From: Dichetophora obliterata | Taxonomy: Eukaryota; Arthropoda; Insecta; Diptera; Sciomyzidae | Length of the DNA stretch: 64,000 nt | Direction: 5' to 3' | NCBI GenBank assembly: GCA_963920525.1 | Contig: OY986436.1 | Coordinates: 6,002,501-6,066,500, forward strand | Part shown: piece after piece, positions 33,191 through 44,442 of the stretch | Position numbering within the stretch: the first letter of the stretch is position 1 | Layout: every line of letters starts with the position of its first letter | Position numbers and translations under genes: made by a program | Notes under the pieces: generated by a model | Seen by the model: the letters and a program-made list of their open reading frames with translations, nothing else | The model's database searches: none | Told to the model about the DNA's origin: nothing

Positions 33191-34202
33191 ACATCATAGT
33201 AAATTTAACAGCATCTTTCGTAGCAGAAACGGTTGACGTAGTGGTGGCGGTGCACGCCGAGATAATAATTAAACAACAAAGTTGCAGCGAAGTTTAAAAT
33301 TCCAGAAAGCAGAAATATAAATTCCTTTTTCAATTTCAGTTCAGCTTAACAAATATTATTATATTTTGTACTGAATTTCTTACACAAATAAAGGCATGAT
33401 TTTACTTTAGCGCCCTCTTGTTAATATTTTTTCTTATTTCTATTTAATGTATTTAGGCCTCCTTAGTCCAAAAGTGCAAAAATAAAATGTCGGTCTCGAA
33501 TGGCTTAGAAGATAAAGTTCGCGAAAGTTTAAAATTAATTATGGTAACTATTTTTCCTGGAACAGAAGTATTAAGAGCTTCTAATTCCAAATCTGAAAAA
33601 ATTAATGGCCGCTCTCATCTAGTTTAGAAGTTGTAGGGGTCAGAAGTTGAAGAAATGGAAAAAATAATTTGGAATTTCAGCTTAATATATAAAAACATGA
33701 ATTTATCGCCAGCGGCTCATTTTGCATTTTTCTCCGTATTATGTTTGTGTATAACTACTTTCAAAAATGTTAATAAATGTCACTTTAGCTTAAATTAAAA
33801 TACTACCAAAATGTTAAATGTGTAGAAGCTAATTTTCCCTTCTATGAAGATACCGCGGCGATTTTTAAAACATTTTTTTATTAATTTTTATCTTTTAAAC
33901 TATAGAAGACAAACATTTTTTCACCTTTTGCATTAAGAAGACTGAAAATCATTGACAACAACCTGCATCTTGTTTTTTTTTTTTTGTAATAAAATATTAG
34001 AAAAACTACAATTATTTACCTGGAAAACGTAATTTTGTTGAATTTTATCTCCCAAACCATAAGAGACCGACAATTTTTTTTGCACCATTGCATTAAGGAG
34101 ACCAAAATACTTATGGAAAAATACTAAAAAAAGGGGCGTGGGCTCTAAATTAGAATTAATACTTAATAAATATATGTAATTCCTAACAATTTTCATTTAG
34201 TT
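33191..34202. other. transposon-derived noncoding sequence
   Basis: From about 33520 it resembles the left part of the 30865-31950 unit (CTAATTCCAAATCTGAAAAAATTAATGG, GCGGCGATTTTTAA). No gene seen. Confidence 0.45.
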
Positions 34203-34215
34203 ACTTTGTGGGAGG

Positions 34216-36269
34216 AAACTGGGGGCGATGGAACAATGTAACATGTCTGACTGTCTCAACCTGGCCAGCATAATCTTTGTGAAATCACCTCAAGTCGACT
34301 CAAACCTCCACGTGGTGTTTCCTGGGCAACGTCAAAACTGACAACCGTTAGTTTGGCGGCTAATCTGAGCGGCGGGCCTCCCTAGGCTTAAAATAGGTTG
34401 TGCGTTGGGTTTGAAGCCCACCCGTAAAAACCAATTTCAATGAAAACATATAAGAATAGACAGAAAAGCACGAGCAGGAGAAGATTGAGATGTATGGTGA
34501 CAGGAATGAGGCCCGAAAATTTTTCGAAAAAATAAGACGCCTTGCCGATGGTGTTAAAACCGGGGCCTCTTCCTGCAAGGATGAAAACGGGAATCTAGTG
34601 ACAGATGTCCAGAGTACACTGACGTTATGGAGGGAACACTTCTCTAAGCTTCTAAATGGCGACGCTGACAACAATCCCGCCAATAGAGATGATATTCCGG
34701 AAACCCCAATTGCGGATGACAGCGTCGAGGTTCCGCTGCCCGACTATGATGAAGTTCTGACAGCTATAGCTCGGCTTAAAAATAACAAAGCCGCGGGAGC
34801 TGATGGCTTACCTGCTGAGCTGTTTAAGAACGGAGGCGAAGCTCTACTTAAATGCATTCACGAGCTTCTATGCAGAATATGGTCGGAAGAATGCATTCCG
34901 AACGATTGGAATCTCAGTGTGCTCTGCCCAATCCACAAGAAAGGCGATCCCACTATCTGTGCCAATTACCGTGGGATAAGCCTTCTTAATATCGCATATA
35001 AGGTCCTGTCGAGCGTTTTATGTGAAAGATTGAAGCCCATTGTAAACGAACTGATCGGACCTTATCAGTGTGGCTTCAGACCTGGAAAGTCCACCATCGA
35101 CCAGATTTTCACGCTACGAAAAATCTTGGAGAAGACTCAAGAAAAACAATCTTTTTGTCGACTACAAAGCCGCCTTCGACAGCCCAATAAGGAAGCACCT
35201 GTACTCCACCATGTCTGAATTTGGTATTCCTGCAAAACTAATACGACTTTGCAGGATGACACTGAGCAACACCAGCAGCGCAGTTAAAATCGGGAAGGAC
35301 CTCTCCCCATCATTTATTACCAAACGAGGTTTCAGACAAGGTGATTCCTTATCGTGCGACTTTTTCAACCTAATGATGGAAAAGATCATCCGAGCTGCTG
35401 ATCTGAGACGTAGTGGCACAATATTCTACAAGAGTGTTATGTTGCTTGCGTATGCTGATGACATCGATATCATTGGCCATAATACGCGCGAAGTCAGTGC
35501 ATCATTTTCCAGATTAGAAAAAGAGTCAAGTCGAATGGGTCTGTCAGTGAATGCAGATAAGACGAAATACTTAGTGTCAACAAACAAACAGTCCCAGCGT
35601 CTTGGAACCCACGTTACCGTTTACAATACCTCCTTCGAGGTTGTGAAGAACTTCGTCTATCTGGGATCCAGCATTAATTCAACCAACGACATCAGCATTG
35701 AGATCAAACGAAGAATAACTCTTGCCAACAGGTGTTACTTTGGGCTCAGTAGGCAATTAAGAAGCAGAGCCCTCTCTCGACGAACGAAAATGACGCTCTA
35801 TAAATCGCTCATCATGCCCGTCCTACTTTACGCATCACAAACCTGGACGCTGAGCAGTTTAGATGAAAAGACTTTAGGAGCATTCGAGAGAAAGATTCTT
35901 CGTAAGATCTACGGACCAATCTGCGTCAATGGCGAGTACCGAATACGGTGGAATGATGAACTGTATGAGCTGTACGCTGACATCGACATAGTCAAGCGCA
36001 TTAAAATCGAGCGGCTTCGCTGGCTTGGTCATGTTCAGCGCATGAAAGACGATGCTCCAGTGAAGAAAACATTCGATTCGGTACCCAGCGGCGGTCAACG
36101 CAGAAGAGGACGACCGCATCTTCGTTGGAAAGACCAAGTAGAGGACAACCTGACGAAGCTTGGAATTTCCAACTGGCGCCAGCAAGCGAAAGACAGAAAT
36201 GGCGGGCGCAAATTCTTAGATGAGGCCAAGACCGACATACGGTTGTAGCGCCAACTAAGTAAGTAAGTA
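34216..36269 (+). mobile_element. RTE-clade LINE with 13-bp target duplication
   Basis: ACTTTGTGGGAGG lies at 34203-34215 and 36270-36282. The 3' end TTGTAGCGCCAACTAAGTAAGTAAGTA has the short 3' UTR and simple repeat tail of RTE elements. The endonuclease region is missing: the first ~270 bp look like 5' UTR joined directly to the linker before the reverse transcriptase. At 2.05 kb it is an internally or 5'-deleted copy. Confidence 0.92.
34490..36248 (+). pseudogene. RTE reverse transcriptase, one frameshift
   Basis: Linker and fingers: REHFSKLLNG, then LKNNKAAGADGLPAELFKNG, IPNDWNLSVLCPIHKKGDP and NYRGISLLNIAYKVLS. The QCGFRPGKSTIDQIFTLRKIL box follows. A frameshift near 35150, in an A/T-homopolymer (AAAAACAATCTTTTT), leads to NLFVDYKAAFDS with the catalytic Asp, KRGFRQGDSLSCDFFN, LLAYADDIDIIG and the C-terminal GRPHLRWKDQVEDNL region. 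Only the one shift separates it from a continuous reverse transcriptase; the apurinic endonuclease domain is absent. Confidence 0.92.
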
Positions 36270-36282
36270 ACTTTGTGGGAGG

Positions 36283-36530
36283 TTGGCGTGTTTTTATGCT
36301 ATTTTGACAAATTTTAAATATATGGTGAATATTTGAGATCAAAAGCTTATGTGCAAAATTTGAAGCTATTTATTACATTAGTTTTAGTGGCATTTAAAGA
36401 GATTTCCCCGATTTTATAGGCACTCAGTATGGAAGGTGGGCGTGGTTTTCATCTGATTTTGATAAATTTCAATCATATGGTGAATTTTTGCGACTGATGC
36501 TTATGCATAGTCAAACAGATTACGTTCTCT
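36283..36530. repeat. diverged tandem repeat, ~145-bp unit, two copies
   Basis: GGAGGTTGGCGTGTTTTTATGC...GACAAATTTTAAATATATGGTGAATATTTG and GGAAGGTGGGCGTGGTTTTCATC...GATAAATTTCAATCATATGGTGAATTTTTG are in tandem. The RTE LINE inserted at the start of the first copy. Confidence 0.6.
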
Positions 36531-36931
36531 TCCTTGAATACACAGAATAAAAATTAAATTCTGATAAAAGGCAGAAAAGTGATATTTTTCTGATTTCATA
36601 ACAGATTTGTTCATGTAGAATACCAATTCAAGAGAATTCAGACCAAAATGTTCACTTTCTAAAAATTTGTTACGATAAAAGACAGAAAAATGTATCTGTT
36701 ATTCTGTTGTCTTTCATAACAGATTTCATAGCAGATTTTGTCATGCAGAATACCAAATAAAAGATTTTTGACAGTTCGAAAAATCTGCTGTTTAAAACAG
36801 ATTTCATAAAAGGTTGTCGTGCAAAATACCAATTCTGGTCTCGTAACAGATTTTTTGACAGCTCTCAAATTTGTATGGGAAATCATAACAGAATAACAGA
36901 ATTTTTTCATAAAAGATTCCGCAGAATAGGC

Positions 36932-38239
36932 CTAAATAGCCCTCAAAATTTTCTCTAGTGTTACTGAGTTTTTTATTTCTCTAGTATTATAAATATATAT
37001 GACTATATAAATAAATAATAATTATTCATATTATCATTTGAAGCTATTCCATCTTCGATCCAAGAGTCGATGCTCTCAATCACTGGGATTAAGAAGCTAG
37101 AAGCTTTGTTGAGGATTTTTCAAATTCTTTATCGGATTTCTAATGCAAAGAAATTCACCTGGTCTTTGACAGAGTTAATAAGCTGATTTAAACGTTATTT
37201 GTTTTCTTTAATGCTTATAATCAGTGGACCTGCGCTATTAAATGCATAAATCTATACATATAAGAAAACTGTAAAAAAAAAGATCTGTACATTTAATGTT
37301 ATTTTGGAAATTTTTCTGCGCTGAACATTTTTAAGGATGTGGATTCCAAGAATGTAATTTTTAACATTTATATCTTTCTGTCTGTCTTTTGGCACATCAT
37401 GTGAAAATTTCTCAATAAATTTTCCTTAAACTTAACATTTGGGCTCCTTACGTCTCTGGTCGGGACATAGGTTACTTTTTATCACAGAATTCTTTTAAAA
37501 ATAACAGCTATTTCATCCTTTAGCATAAAAAAATGGAAAACTAAAACAATGAAAGTCGTGGAAGAGGATAAAGTTAAGCTCGCCTGGGCAACCTTGTATG
37601 GAATTCTCATAAAAAACTTTATGAATTCAAAAATAAGCTCACTGTAGACACCAAGTTTTTCATATATATGTCTATAGTCCATTCACACTTGGCATAAGGA
37701 TGATGTGCTGGGCCTATCAAAATACATCGTAGATGAAAAAATTAAAAAGAATGCAAAATAAATGCATGATGATTAAATTTTAATCTTTTTGTTTATCATT
37801 CACACTCTTTACATCTTCATTGTGTTTTGATTATTATTCTCCTATTTTTCTTTTAATTCGCTTTAAGTTTAATGTACTGATATGGAATAAGACATTTAGA
37901 TCGTCTTAGTATTCTAAAAAAAAAATTGTAAAATTGAATTGTCATTATGAATCATAACCTTAGGTTACTGCGCTTGCCATAAGACTTCAGTCTTGTTAGA
38001 ACAGTCGTCGCACAATAAACAATCAAATAAACAAATGAAGCAGTTTTCGGGCTACCACCACTTTATTCTAGTCATCAACTTTATGTGGACATTTGAAAAT
38101 GTCTAATCCCTAGATAGAATCTATCTATACTCTATCTGATACTGTACATTTTTAATAATATAAGAAGTATAAACTATAATTCTACACATCTAAATCAACA
38201 TACTCACGCAATCGGTACTGGAAACAGAAATAACTTAGC
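36932..38239. other. no gene seen
   Basis: AT-rich intron sequence; open stretch at 37482-37682 (-) has no family resemblance. Confidence 0.45.
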
Positions 38240-38318
38240 TATGGCGAGATGCAGTCGACAGGCCACAAAACAACGCTACTTATGTGCAGTTCCTAGGGTA
38301 TATAACACAGTGTGTAAT
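38240..38318 (+). pseudogene. LINE ORF2 C-terminal piece, interrupted
   Basis: RQATKQRYLCAVPRVYNTVCN resembles the C-terminal 'PR-x-YN-x-LP' region of jockey/CR1 LINEs. After the 2.8-kb insertion it resumes at 41121: NLPELIKNDNKVKK. The joint reading PRVYNTVCN-NLPELIKND supports a split gene. Confidence 0.55.
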
Positions 38319-41120
38319 TTTTTATATCATGGCAAAATAACCATATACGGATATCATTACGTGATAAAAGACAAAAAAAAAGACCCCTGTCTCCCAGTTT
38401 TGCCCAAAGTCCTCCTCGGTCCCGCCTCGGTGTCATTTTTGCAAAAAAGTTATCATTTTCTCAAGCTCATATCTTGCAAACCGTTCGGAATTTTGATTTA
38501 CTCTCTTGTAGTTCTTGTCATAAAGAACAAAAATTGTGAACATATAAAAAAAAAACTTCATCTTCAAGGTCAAAATCGCAAAAACTTTAAAAAATTCAAT
38601 TTTTTTTTACCTTTTTCCCCCTGTTCAGGTCCATAGGTAGCAAACCGTTCAAAATTCAAGGAAATAATCTACTACAAAAATTAACCTAAGATCTCAATAA
38701 ATAACTTTTTAGAACATATAAACTTCCTAGCAATGATTCTTAACACCGTTTAGATAGCACCGATAGGTAGCCGCAAAAGTGAAAAATTTCCCGAAATTTT
38801 TTAATTTCATTTGTTGTTTCTTTACTTCAACATTGAGATACTATAAAGCCTTCTCCCGTAAGTGAAAAGGCATGTTGCAGGTTTCATTTTTATACTATTA
38901 CTGATTTTATTAATCTAAGTTCGTAGGTGGTATGGGTTGACATTTAGAGTTAGGGTTGTAACAAAGAGTAGTAGCATAGATATTTAGTAATAATGATTCA
39001 GTGTTGTAGGGATTAGTAGTCTCAGCAAGGATGGCACTACAATACTATGCTATCTATTACAAATTATAAAAAAAAATATTCGTATTATGTTTATAATGTT
39101 GATGGCCCTGGACTTGCAAATCGCACTCTCTTAAGTTGTGGATCCAAATCGTCGTCCGAATCGTCCGAATCTGACTCTGATTCAGAACTTATGGTGTCCA
39201 CAAGCAGGTTACTTTCAGACAAGTAACACCACTTGCTCTAGGCATTCCTGTACATTCTGTTCTACGATCTGGAGTTGGCGGCCTTGGTAATACAAAATTT
39301 TCAGGTGCAAGCATTGGTAGTGTTGCTGTTACAGTTGCTTTATAACTTTTGTTCCTCTCAGCATATCGATTTAGACCTCATGTGTAATTTACGCATGCAT
39401 AGCAACTGGTTTCATCATGATCACCTGGGAGATTTGTCCAGTTTACCGGCTTACAATACTTCATACTATGTTTGCCTCCACTCAACAATGCCATGAGATT
39501 GTTATAACATTGGCGACACACTGTATTAGGTGTGTAATTTTCACTGGTCATGTCTACTTCGTCGAAAAACAACTTATATGCTTTCTTGAAATGACTAGTT
39601 AAAAGGGTCTTTTCCTTTTGCAATGTTGTAGAACTTTTTTTTTCTGATTTGATGACCGCAAACGTAGCAAAATAAATCAATATTTTCACACTGCATATTG
39701 AAATTGTCAGTTGCCAATGTTGTGTGCGAATTATGCTGTAGCACTTTCACTTTTTTTACTTTCACTTTATAACTTTCACCGCTGAGTTCTCGTTGACGTC
39801 GCGCTGTGTAATACCTCGATGTGAGCGTAGTGTCGCTTTTATATTGGGTGCTGCGTCCCTTGTTGCGTGTGCTGAGCTTACTGCATTGCCTTTGCTGCTG
39901 CGGTCGGTGCGTGATCACGTGATACCTAAGCACTACCTAAACGGTGTTAACCCTTGGACAAACACATGGTTCTGGCCAGGCATATTTCATTTTTGAGCGC
40001 TAATTAAACATACAAGACATTAAACATGACAAGAGCTACAATGTGAATTCAATGCAGATGTTTGGTTCCAGATAGTTTTTTGATAGAAGTTTTTTTGATT
40101 TTATGTGTTCACAATTTCATCTTTATGACAAGAGCTAAAATGTGGTTGCAGATATTTTTTTTTATATTTTGGGTTGTTTTTATGTGAAATCAATGCAGAT
40201 GTTTGCTTCCAGGTAGTTGATTGACAGTTTGGGCACGGGAACTCACCCACCAGCTTGAGAATTTTTATTAGAATGTACTTATTATCAGTGAAGGTACAGT
40301 GCACTAACACACTCGGCCTCCTGACTGACAATTATTTACGTTCAAAGTTTTGAAATCAACTTTTTCTTAAGAAATAGCTTATTTTTTTACACTTCGATTG
40401 TTTTTTTACTAGGGCTGTTTTTTGAGAAAACCAGATTTTTATTAAAAAAGTGAGGTTAAAAAATATTTTTTTTTTAATTTGCCCCAATGAGTTTATAAAA
40501 ATTAACATATTTATATACAGATTTATAGCATTTTCAAAGGTCTTCTCGACGATATCCATCTCAACCAGATCGGATAAGAAATGGGTGAGATATAAGCGAC
40601 TATATACTCAAGTTAAAGGCCTATATCTCAAGAAGTTGGATTGGCTTCCTTAAAAAAACTTTCAGGTTTTAATTAGCGCTGTAAGCACTACCAAGCCAAA
40701 GAAAATTGGCGCATTTTTCATAAATTAAATTTTTTCGTAAAAGCGAAAAATAAAAAGACGCTTTTTGGGCATTTTTTTAAGAAAATTTTCCGCCATTTTT
40801 CGCTCATTTTTTAAAGTTTTTTGCGATTTTGACCTTGAAGATGAAGTTTTTTTTTCATTTTATATGTTAACAATTTTTGTTCTCTATGACAAAAGCTAAA
40901 ACTTTGCCTCAGAGAGTAAATCAAAATTGCAAACGGTTTGCGAGATATGAGCTTGAGAAAATGATAATTTTTTTGCAAAAATGACACCCAGGCCCCACAT
41001 CTTTGGGGGCCCATAAAAAAAACCTGGAGGACTTTGGGCAAAACTGGGAAACAGGAGTCTTTTGTTCGTCTTTTATCACGTAGTGCTGTCCGTATATGGT
41101 TATTTTTTTTCGTGTTGCAC
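38319..41120. mobile_element. 2.8-kb DNA transposon inserted in a LINE
   Basis: AAATAACCATATACGG and ACGTGATAAAAGAC near 38336-38373 have inverted counterparts near 41062-41107. The arms pair through about 38600 and 40815 (CTTCATCTTCAAGGTCAAAATCGCAAAAA; TTGCAAACCG; CTCAAGCTCATATCT). TGTGTAAT flanks it (38311-38318 and 41121-41128). The outermost 15 bases of the two ends do not pair well. It carries a Cys-rich gene on the minus strand; no DDE transposase is recognised. Confidence 0.7.
39050..39933 (-). pseudogene. Cys-rich zinc-binding protein of a transposon
   Basis: Two frames together give ENIDLFCYVCGHQIRKKKFY, then FKKAYKLFFDEVDMTSENYT, NTVCRQCYNNLMALLSGGK and NWTNLPGDHDETSCYACVN. The pattern CxxC ... 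CxxC ... CxxC, spaced ~45 and ~30 residues, is like a family of arthropod transposon-linked proteins and somewhat like the ZAD fold. In other frames downstream, RPPTPDRRTECTGMPR and a Ser/Asp-rich run (SESESDSDDSDDDLDPQ) continue it. Frameshifts near 39600 and 39380. The role is unknown to me; DNA binding is an inference. Confidence 0.5.
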
Positions 41121-41180
41121 TGTGTAATAATTTACCAGAACTAATTAAAAATGATAATAAAGTTAAAAAATGTTCCGTTT
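41121..41180 (+). pseudogene. LINE ORF2 C-terminal piece, after the insertion
   Basis: NNLPELIKNDNKVKK continues PRVYN at 38300; see that entry. No clear 3' tail is seen. Confidence 0.5.
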
Positions 41181-42229
41181 GTTTGACACCAAAAACATTC
41201 CCATATCTTGAAAACTATAGAAAGTCCTTGCACAATAAATTTTTAATCTTATTTCAAAAAAGACCCAATGAATTTCTGTTTCTTCCAAAAACGGTGCTAA
41301 AGTTATTTTTGTCTTAAAAACAATAATAACTGAAAATTGCTTGATTTTTGTAACAATTTGAATTTTTTAACATGTTGTTTTTATAAGTATTAAAAAATAC
41401 TTAGCCTTCAAGAATCCCAAGAACCCCAACTGTGGTGAACAAATTAAAATTATTATAAAATTTATTCACTCAAATCATAAATATATATTTCTCTTAAAAG
41501 ACATATTTTCCTCATTTTATAACAAGCTCTTGCTAATCCTCCCTATTTTTAAAGAAAATTCAAATAATAACTGCAAAAATTAAAAATTTCTAAAAATATT
41601 AATATTCCAGAGTAAGAACGGGTTAATATTAGCTAGTCTTAAATAATATTAAATTAAATTTTTTTGACTATTTTTCAATTTTTTGATACCTCAGCAGCGG
41701 AATTGCCAGTGGCTACCATAGAACTAATACAGAATAAATTATCAGGTAAGGAAGCATTAGTTTTTTCAGAAAGTAATGCGTCTGCATATAGCAGAAGTAA
41801 TTAACTCATACCTCATTACCTGTAATGTAGCATACAAGGAAAAGTAATGCAGTGATTTTTATAACTAAATACAAGTAGTATGTTACTCCATAACTTCTAG
41901 GTAATGCTGAAGGGAGGCGATCACTTACCTACTGTCTCATTCAATGTTAAATATAAGGCCTTTAATGCAAAGTAAGGTAATATAGTCGGAAGTAGTGGTC
42001 ATTACAAGGTAATTGATGCTTCATATATTCGGAATATATTCCATCCGCTACTGGGACGTTACAATATTTGAAACCCCTTCCCCCCTACCATTACTGCTTG
42101 TAGTGCATTTCAAAGCCCCTCCCCGCCCCCAAATTGGTAACTTAGTTTACGAACGACCCCTTAGTTTTTTGCTTTCCGTACAAAGCCGATTACGGCTTAC
42201 GAGCGACAATTTTTTCGGTCTTATGATCT
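41181..42229. repeat. AT-rich sequence with a GTAATG-rich patch
   Basis: Between 41740 and 42015 the hexamer GTAATG, or its complement CATTAC, occurs about nine times (for example AAAGTAATGCGTC, CCTCATTACCTGTAATGTAGC, GGTAATGCTG). The clustering resembles the subterminal motif repeats of other elements here. No ends are defined and no gene is seen. Confidence 0.45.
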
Positions 42230-42569
42230 TTTTGAAAGTGGCCATAACCCCTAATCACATTTTAAATCTGGGGTTATGTCACTTGTGGCTATGTCCCGTC
42301 ACCAGTTAGAGAAGTGACTATTCATTGGGGGTTATTTCATTCGTTTTGGGGATAATTTTATTTTCAGTTTAAACCTTTTTTTTATATGGGGGTTATATAA
42401 TTTTTTTGGGAAAATTTTCATTGGGGCTTATTTAATTTTTTTTCGTTGGGTGTTATTTCGTAATAAAACAAACCCCAAATTTTGAGACTTATTTCCTTTT
42501 CCATTTGGGTGTTATTTCATTGTATTTAGGCATTCTTTAATTTTATTCGTTTGGGGCTTATTTAATTTT
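42230..42569. repeat. diverged short tandem repeat around GGGGTTATTTCATT
   Basis: GGGG(C/T)TTATTTAATTTT and GGG(G/T)TTATTTCATT-type units, 30-45 bp long, recur about eight times. A related stretch (GCGTGTTATTGCATTGGGGCTGA) lies at 47630-47665 on the other side of the LINE/hAT block, so the LINE inserted in this repeat. Confidence 0.6.
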
Positions 42570-44434
42570 AGTTATTTATTTTATTTATTTATTTAATTTT
42601 AATTAATTTGTTAGTACAACGAGAACCAAGTTCTTTTCAAGTACAAAGCACGACACAAGTGATTTTGCTTAAATTTAAAAATTAACGAAATAAAATAAGC
42701 AGTAAAAAACCTTATGGACTTATATAAATAATAACATAAATATGAATATAAATAAGGATAGAGAGGCAGGATAGATAATTAGAAGAAAAAGTGAAGAAAA
42801 GATTAGTGAACTGAATATTGTTAAGTATTTTGTGGAGAAAAATATTTAAGAATGGCATACTTGAATTTAAGTTCACCAACTATAGTTTTGAGATGAGTTG
42901 GTAGTGAGTTCCATAGCCTTATGGCATTAATGAAAAATAGTCTTATTGAGTTTTGATAATTAAAACTAGGCAGGATGAGCATTGGACTTCTCAGCGACTG
43001 ACCAAATTGTAGTTTCTCATAGAGGTAGAAAGGAGTTTTGTGTCTAATTAGTTTGTTTCAAAATATGCAGTTACGAGCGTTGAGGTAGTTTATAATGTTG
43101 CAGCCAAGTATACAGTATCTATATTGAGCTAAGTGATCAAATTTTCGTAGTCCATATACACATCTAGTAGCATGATTAAAAGCAATTTCCAGCAGTCCAA
43201 AAAAACAGTCTAATTTGCTATAGATATTTTCAGAGTACGTGATCACCGGCAGGATAAATTGAATAACGAGTTTTCGTCTTGTATCAATTGGTGTATACTC
43301 AGCCGACAATCTTAGATTACGTAAGAAAAAATAAATTTTTCGAACAACATTGTTGAAGTGGTCAGTACACGTTAGGGAGCAGTTTATTTTAAAACCAAGA
43401 CTGGTTAAACTGTTGACCAGGAAAAGATTTTTGTCACCTATCATTAAATCAGGAATGTCCTAAAAATTAATTTTATCTTTCGATATAGGCAGCACGTAGG
43501 ATTTTAGAGCATTCAACTGTAAGCCGTTTCTAAGAGACCATTGGTTAATGGAACCCAAATCTTCATTTAGCCTAAATGCTAAGTCTTCCTTAAGATTCAT
43601 TCTACCTCCTAAATAAAGTTGAATATCATCAGCATAAGCATGTATTGATGAGAACTTGCAACATTGGAAAATGTCATTTACAAAAACAGTAAACAAAAGA
43701 GGTCCAAGAATCGATCCTTGGGGCAATCCACTATAGATATGCGTATACTGCGAGTAGCAATTTTCAGTCTTTACTCTTTGCATTCTGCCCGTTAAATAGT
43801 TACTCAGCAAACTGTCCGAACTATCACAAAAAGCATATAAATTTTTTAACTTAAGACATAAAAGTTTATGGTTTACAGTGTCAAAAGCTTTTGAAAAGTC
43901 AAGTAGAGAGAGTAATGTTAATTTCCCATCGTCGTATGACGATCTTATATCATCTAGCACTTTTAATGTTGCAGTTGAGCAGCTGTGCCTAGAACGGAAG
44001 CCAGATTGTAGCGGAGGCATATAATTAGTTGATGAGATATATGTCGATATCTGATCAGCCATAATTGCTTCACAAACTTTAGACAACGTAGACAAAATAC
44101 TGATGAGCCGAAAGTCCTTTGGTTCACAAGGAGTGCTGTTTTTTGCATCAGGCAAAACCGTAGCTATTTTCCATGAGTTAGGGAAGGTTGAGATAGTGAA
44201 GCAGTGATTTATGATATGAGTTAGAGGACTAATAACATGAACAAGAATAATTTTAATAAATCTAATATAAATTCCGTCTTCACCCACCGCGTTGGATTTG
44301 ACTTTCATCACATACTTTGCAACATCATTTTCCGTAACCATAGAAAATTGAAAAGTTTGCTCAATTGGGTTAAGAAAGTCATGAGTACTTATTTGTGGGG
44401 ATATAGCGTTTGACAGAAAGAAGTCAATGAGAAC
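42570..44434 (-). mobile_element. jockey/CR1-like LINE, 5'-truncated, split by a hAT
   Basis: The 3' tail is AAATAAATAAATAAAATAAATAA on the minus strand (about 42573-42600). Coding runs from 44434 down to 43058. After the hAT, 47594-47615 gives the few remaining upstream bases (the frame reads DRYQADPNVLIDFFLSNAIS across the excised hAT). The 3' UTR matches the fragment at 7048-7640. Confidence 0.85.
43058..44434 (-). pseudogene. LINE reverse transcriptase, one frameshift
   Basis: MKVKSNAVGEDGIYIRFIKI, then FPNSWKIATVLPDAKN, DFRLISILSTLSKVCEAIM, LQSGFRSRHSCSTATLKVLD, SLLDFSKAFDTVNHKLL with the first catalytic Asp, YSGLPQGSILGPLLFTVFVND and IHAYADDIQLYLGG with the YADD box. The thumb LGSINQWSLRNGLQLNALKS follows. 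A frameshift near 43450 (TTTTATCTTTCG) separates MIGDKNLFLVNSLTSLGFKI to the C-terminal LNARNCIF. The polymerase core is uninterrupted and has its catalytic residues, so degradation is slight. Confidence 0.9.
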
Positions 44435-44442
44435 ATTAGGAT

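Larger units (their letters stand above)
30404..36931. mobile_element. TIR-bounded composite, class unresolved
   Basis: The left end GGGCGTATTCTGCC-AATCTGTTATTCTGTTATGA pairs with the right end reading inward GGCCTATTCTGCGGAATCT and later AATTCTGTTATTCTGTTATGA. Both subterminal regions repeat ATAACAGATTT and GCAGAATACCA motifs (left about 30420-30530, right about 36540-36900). AAT may be a 3-bp target duplication. The body holds a second TIR unit (30865-31950) and two RTE LINEs. A Harbinger-like origin is possible but unproven. Confidence 0.5.
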
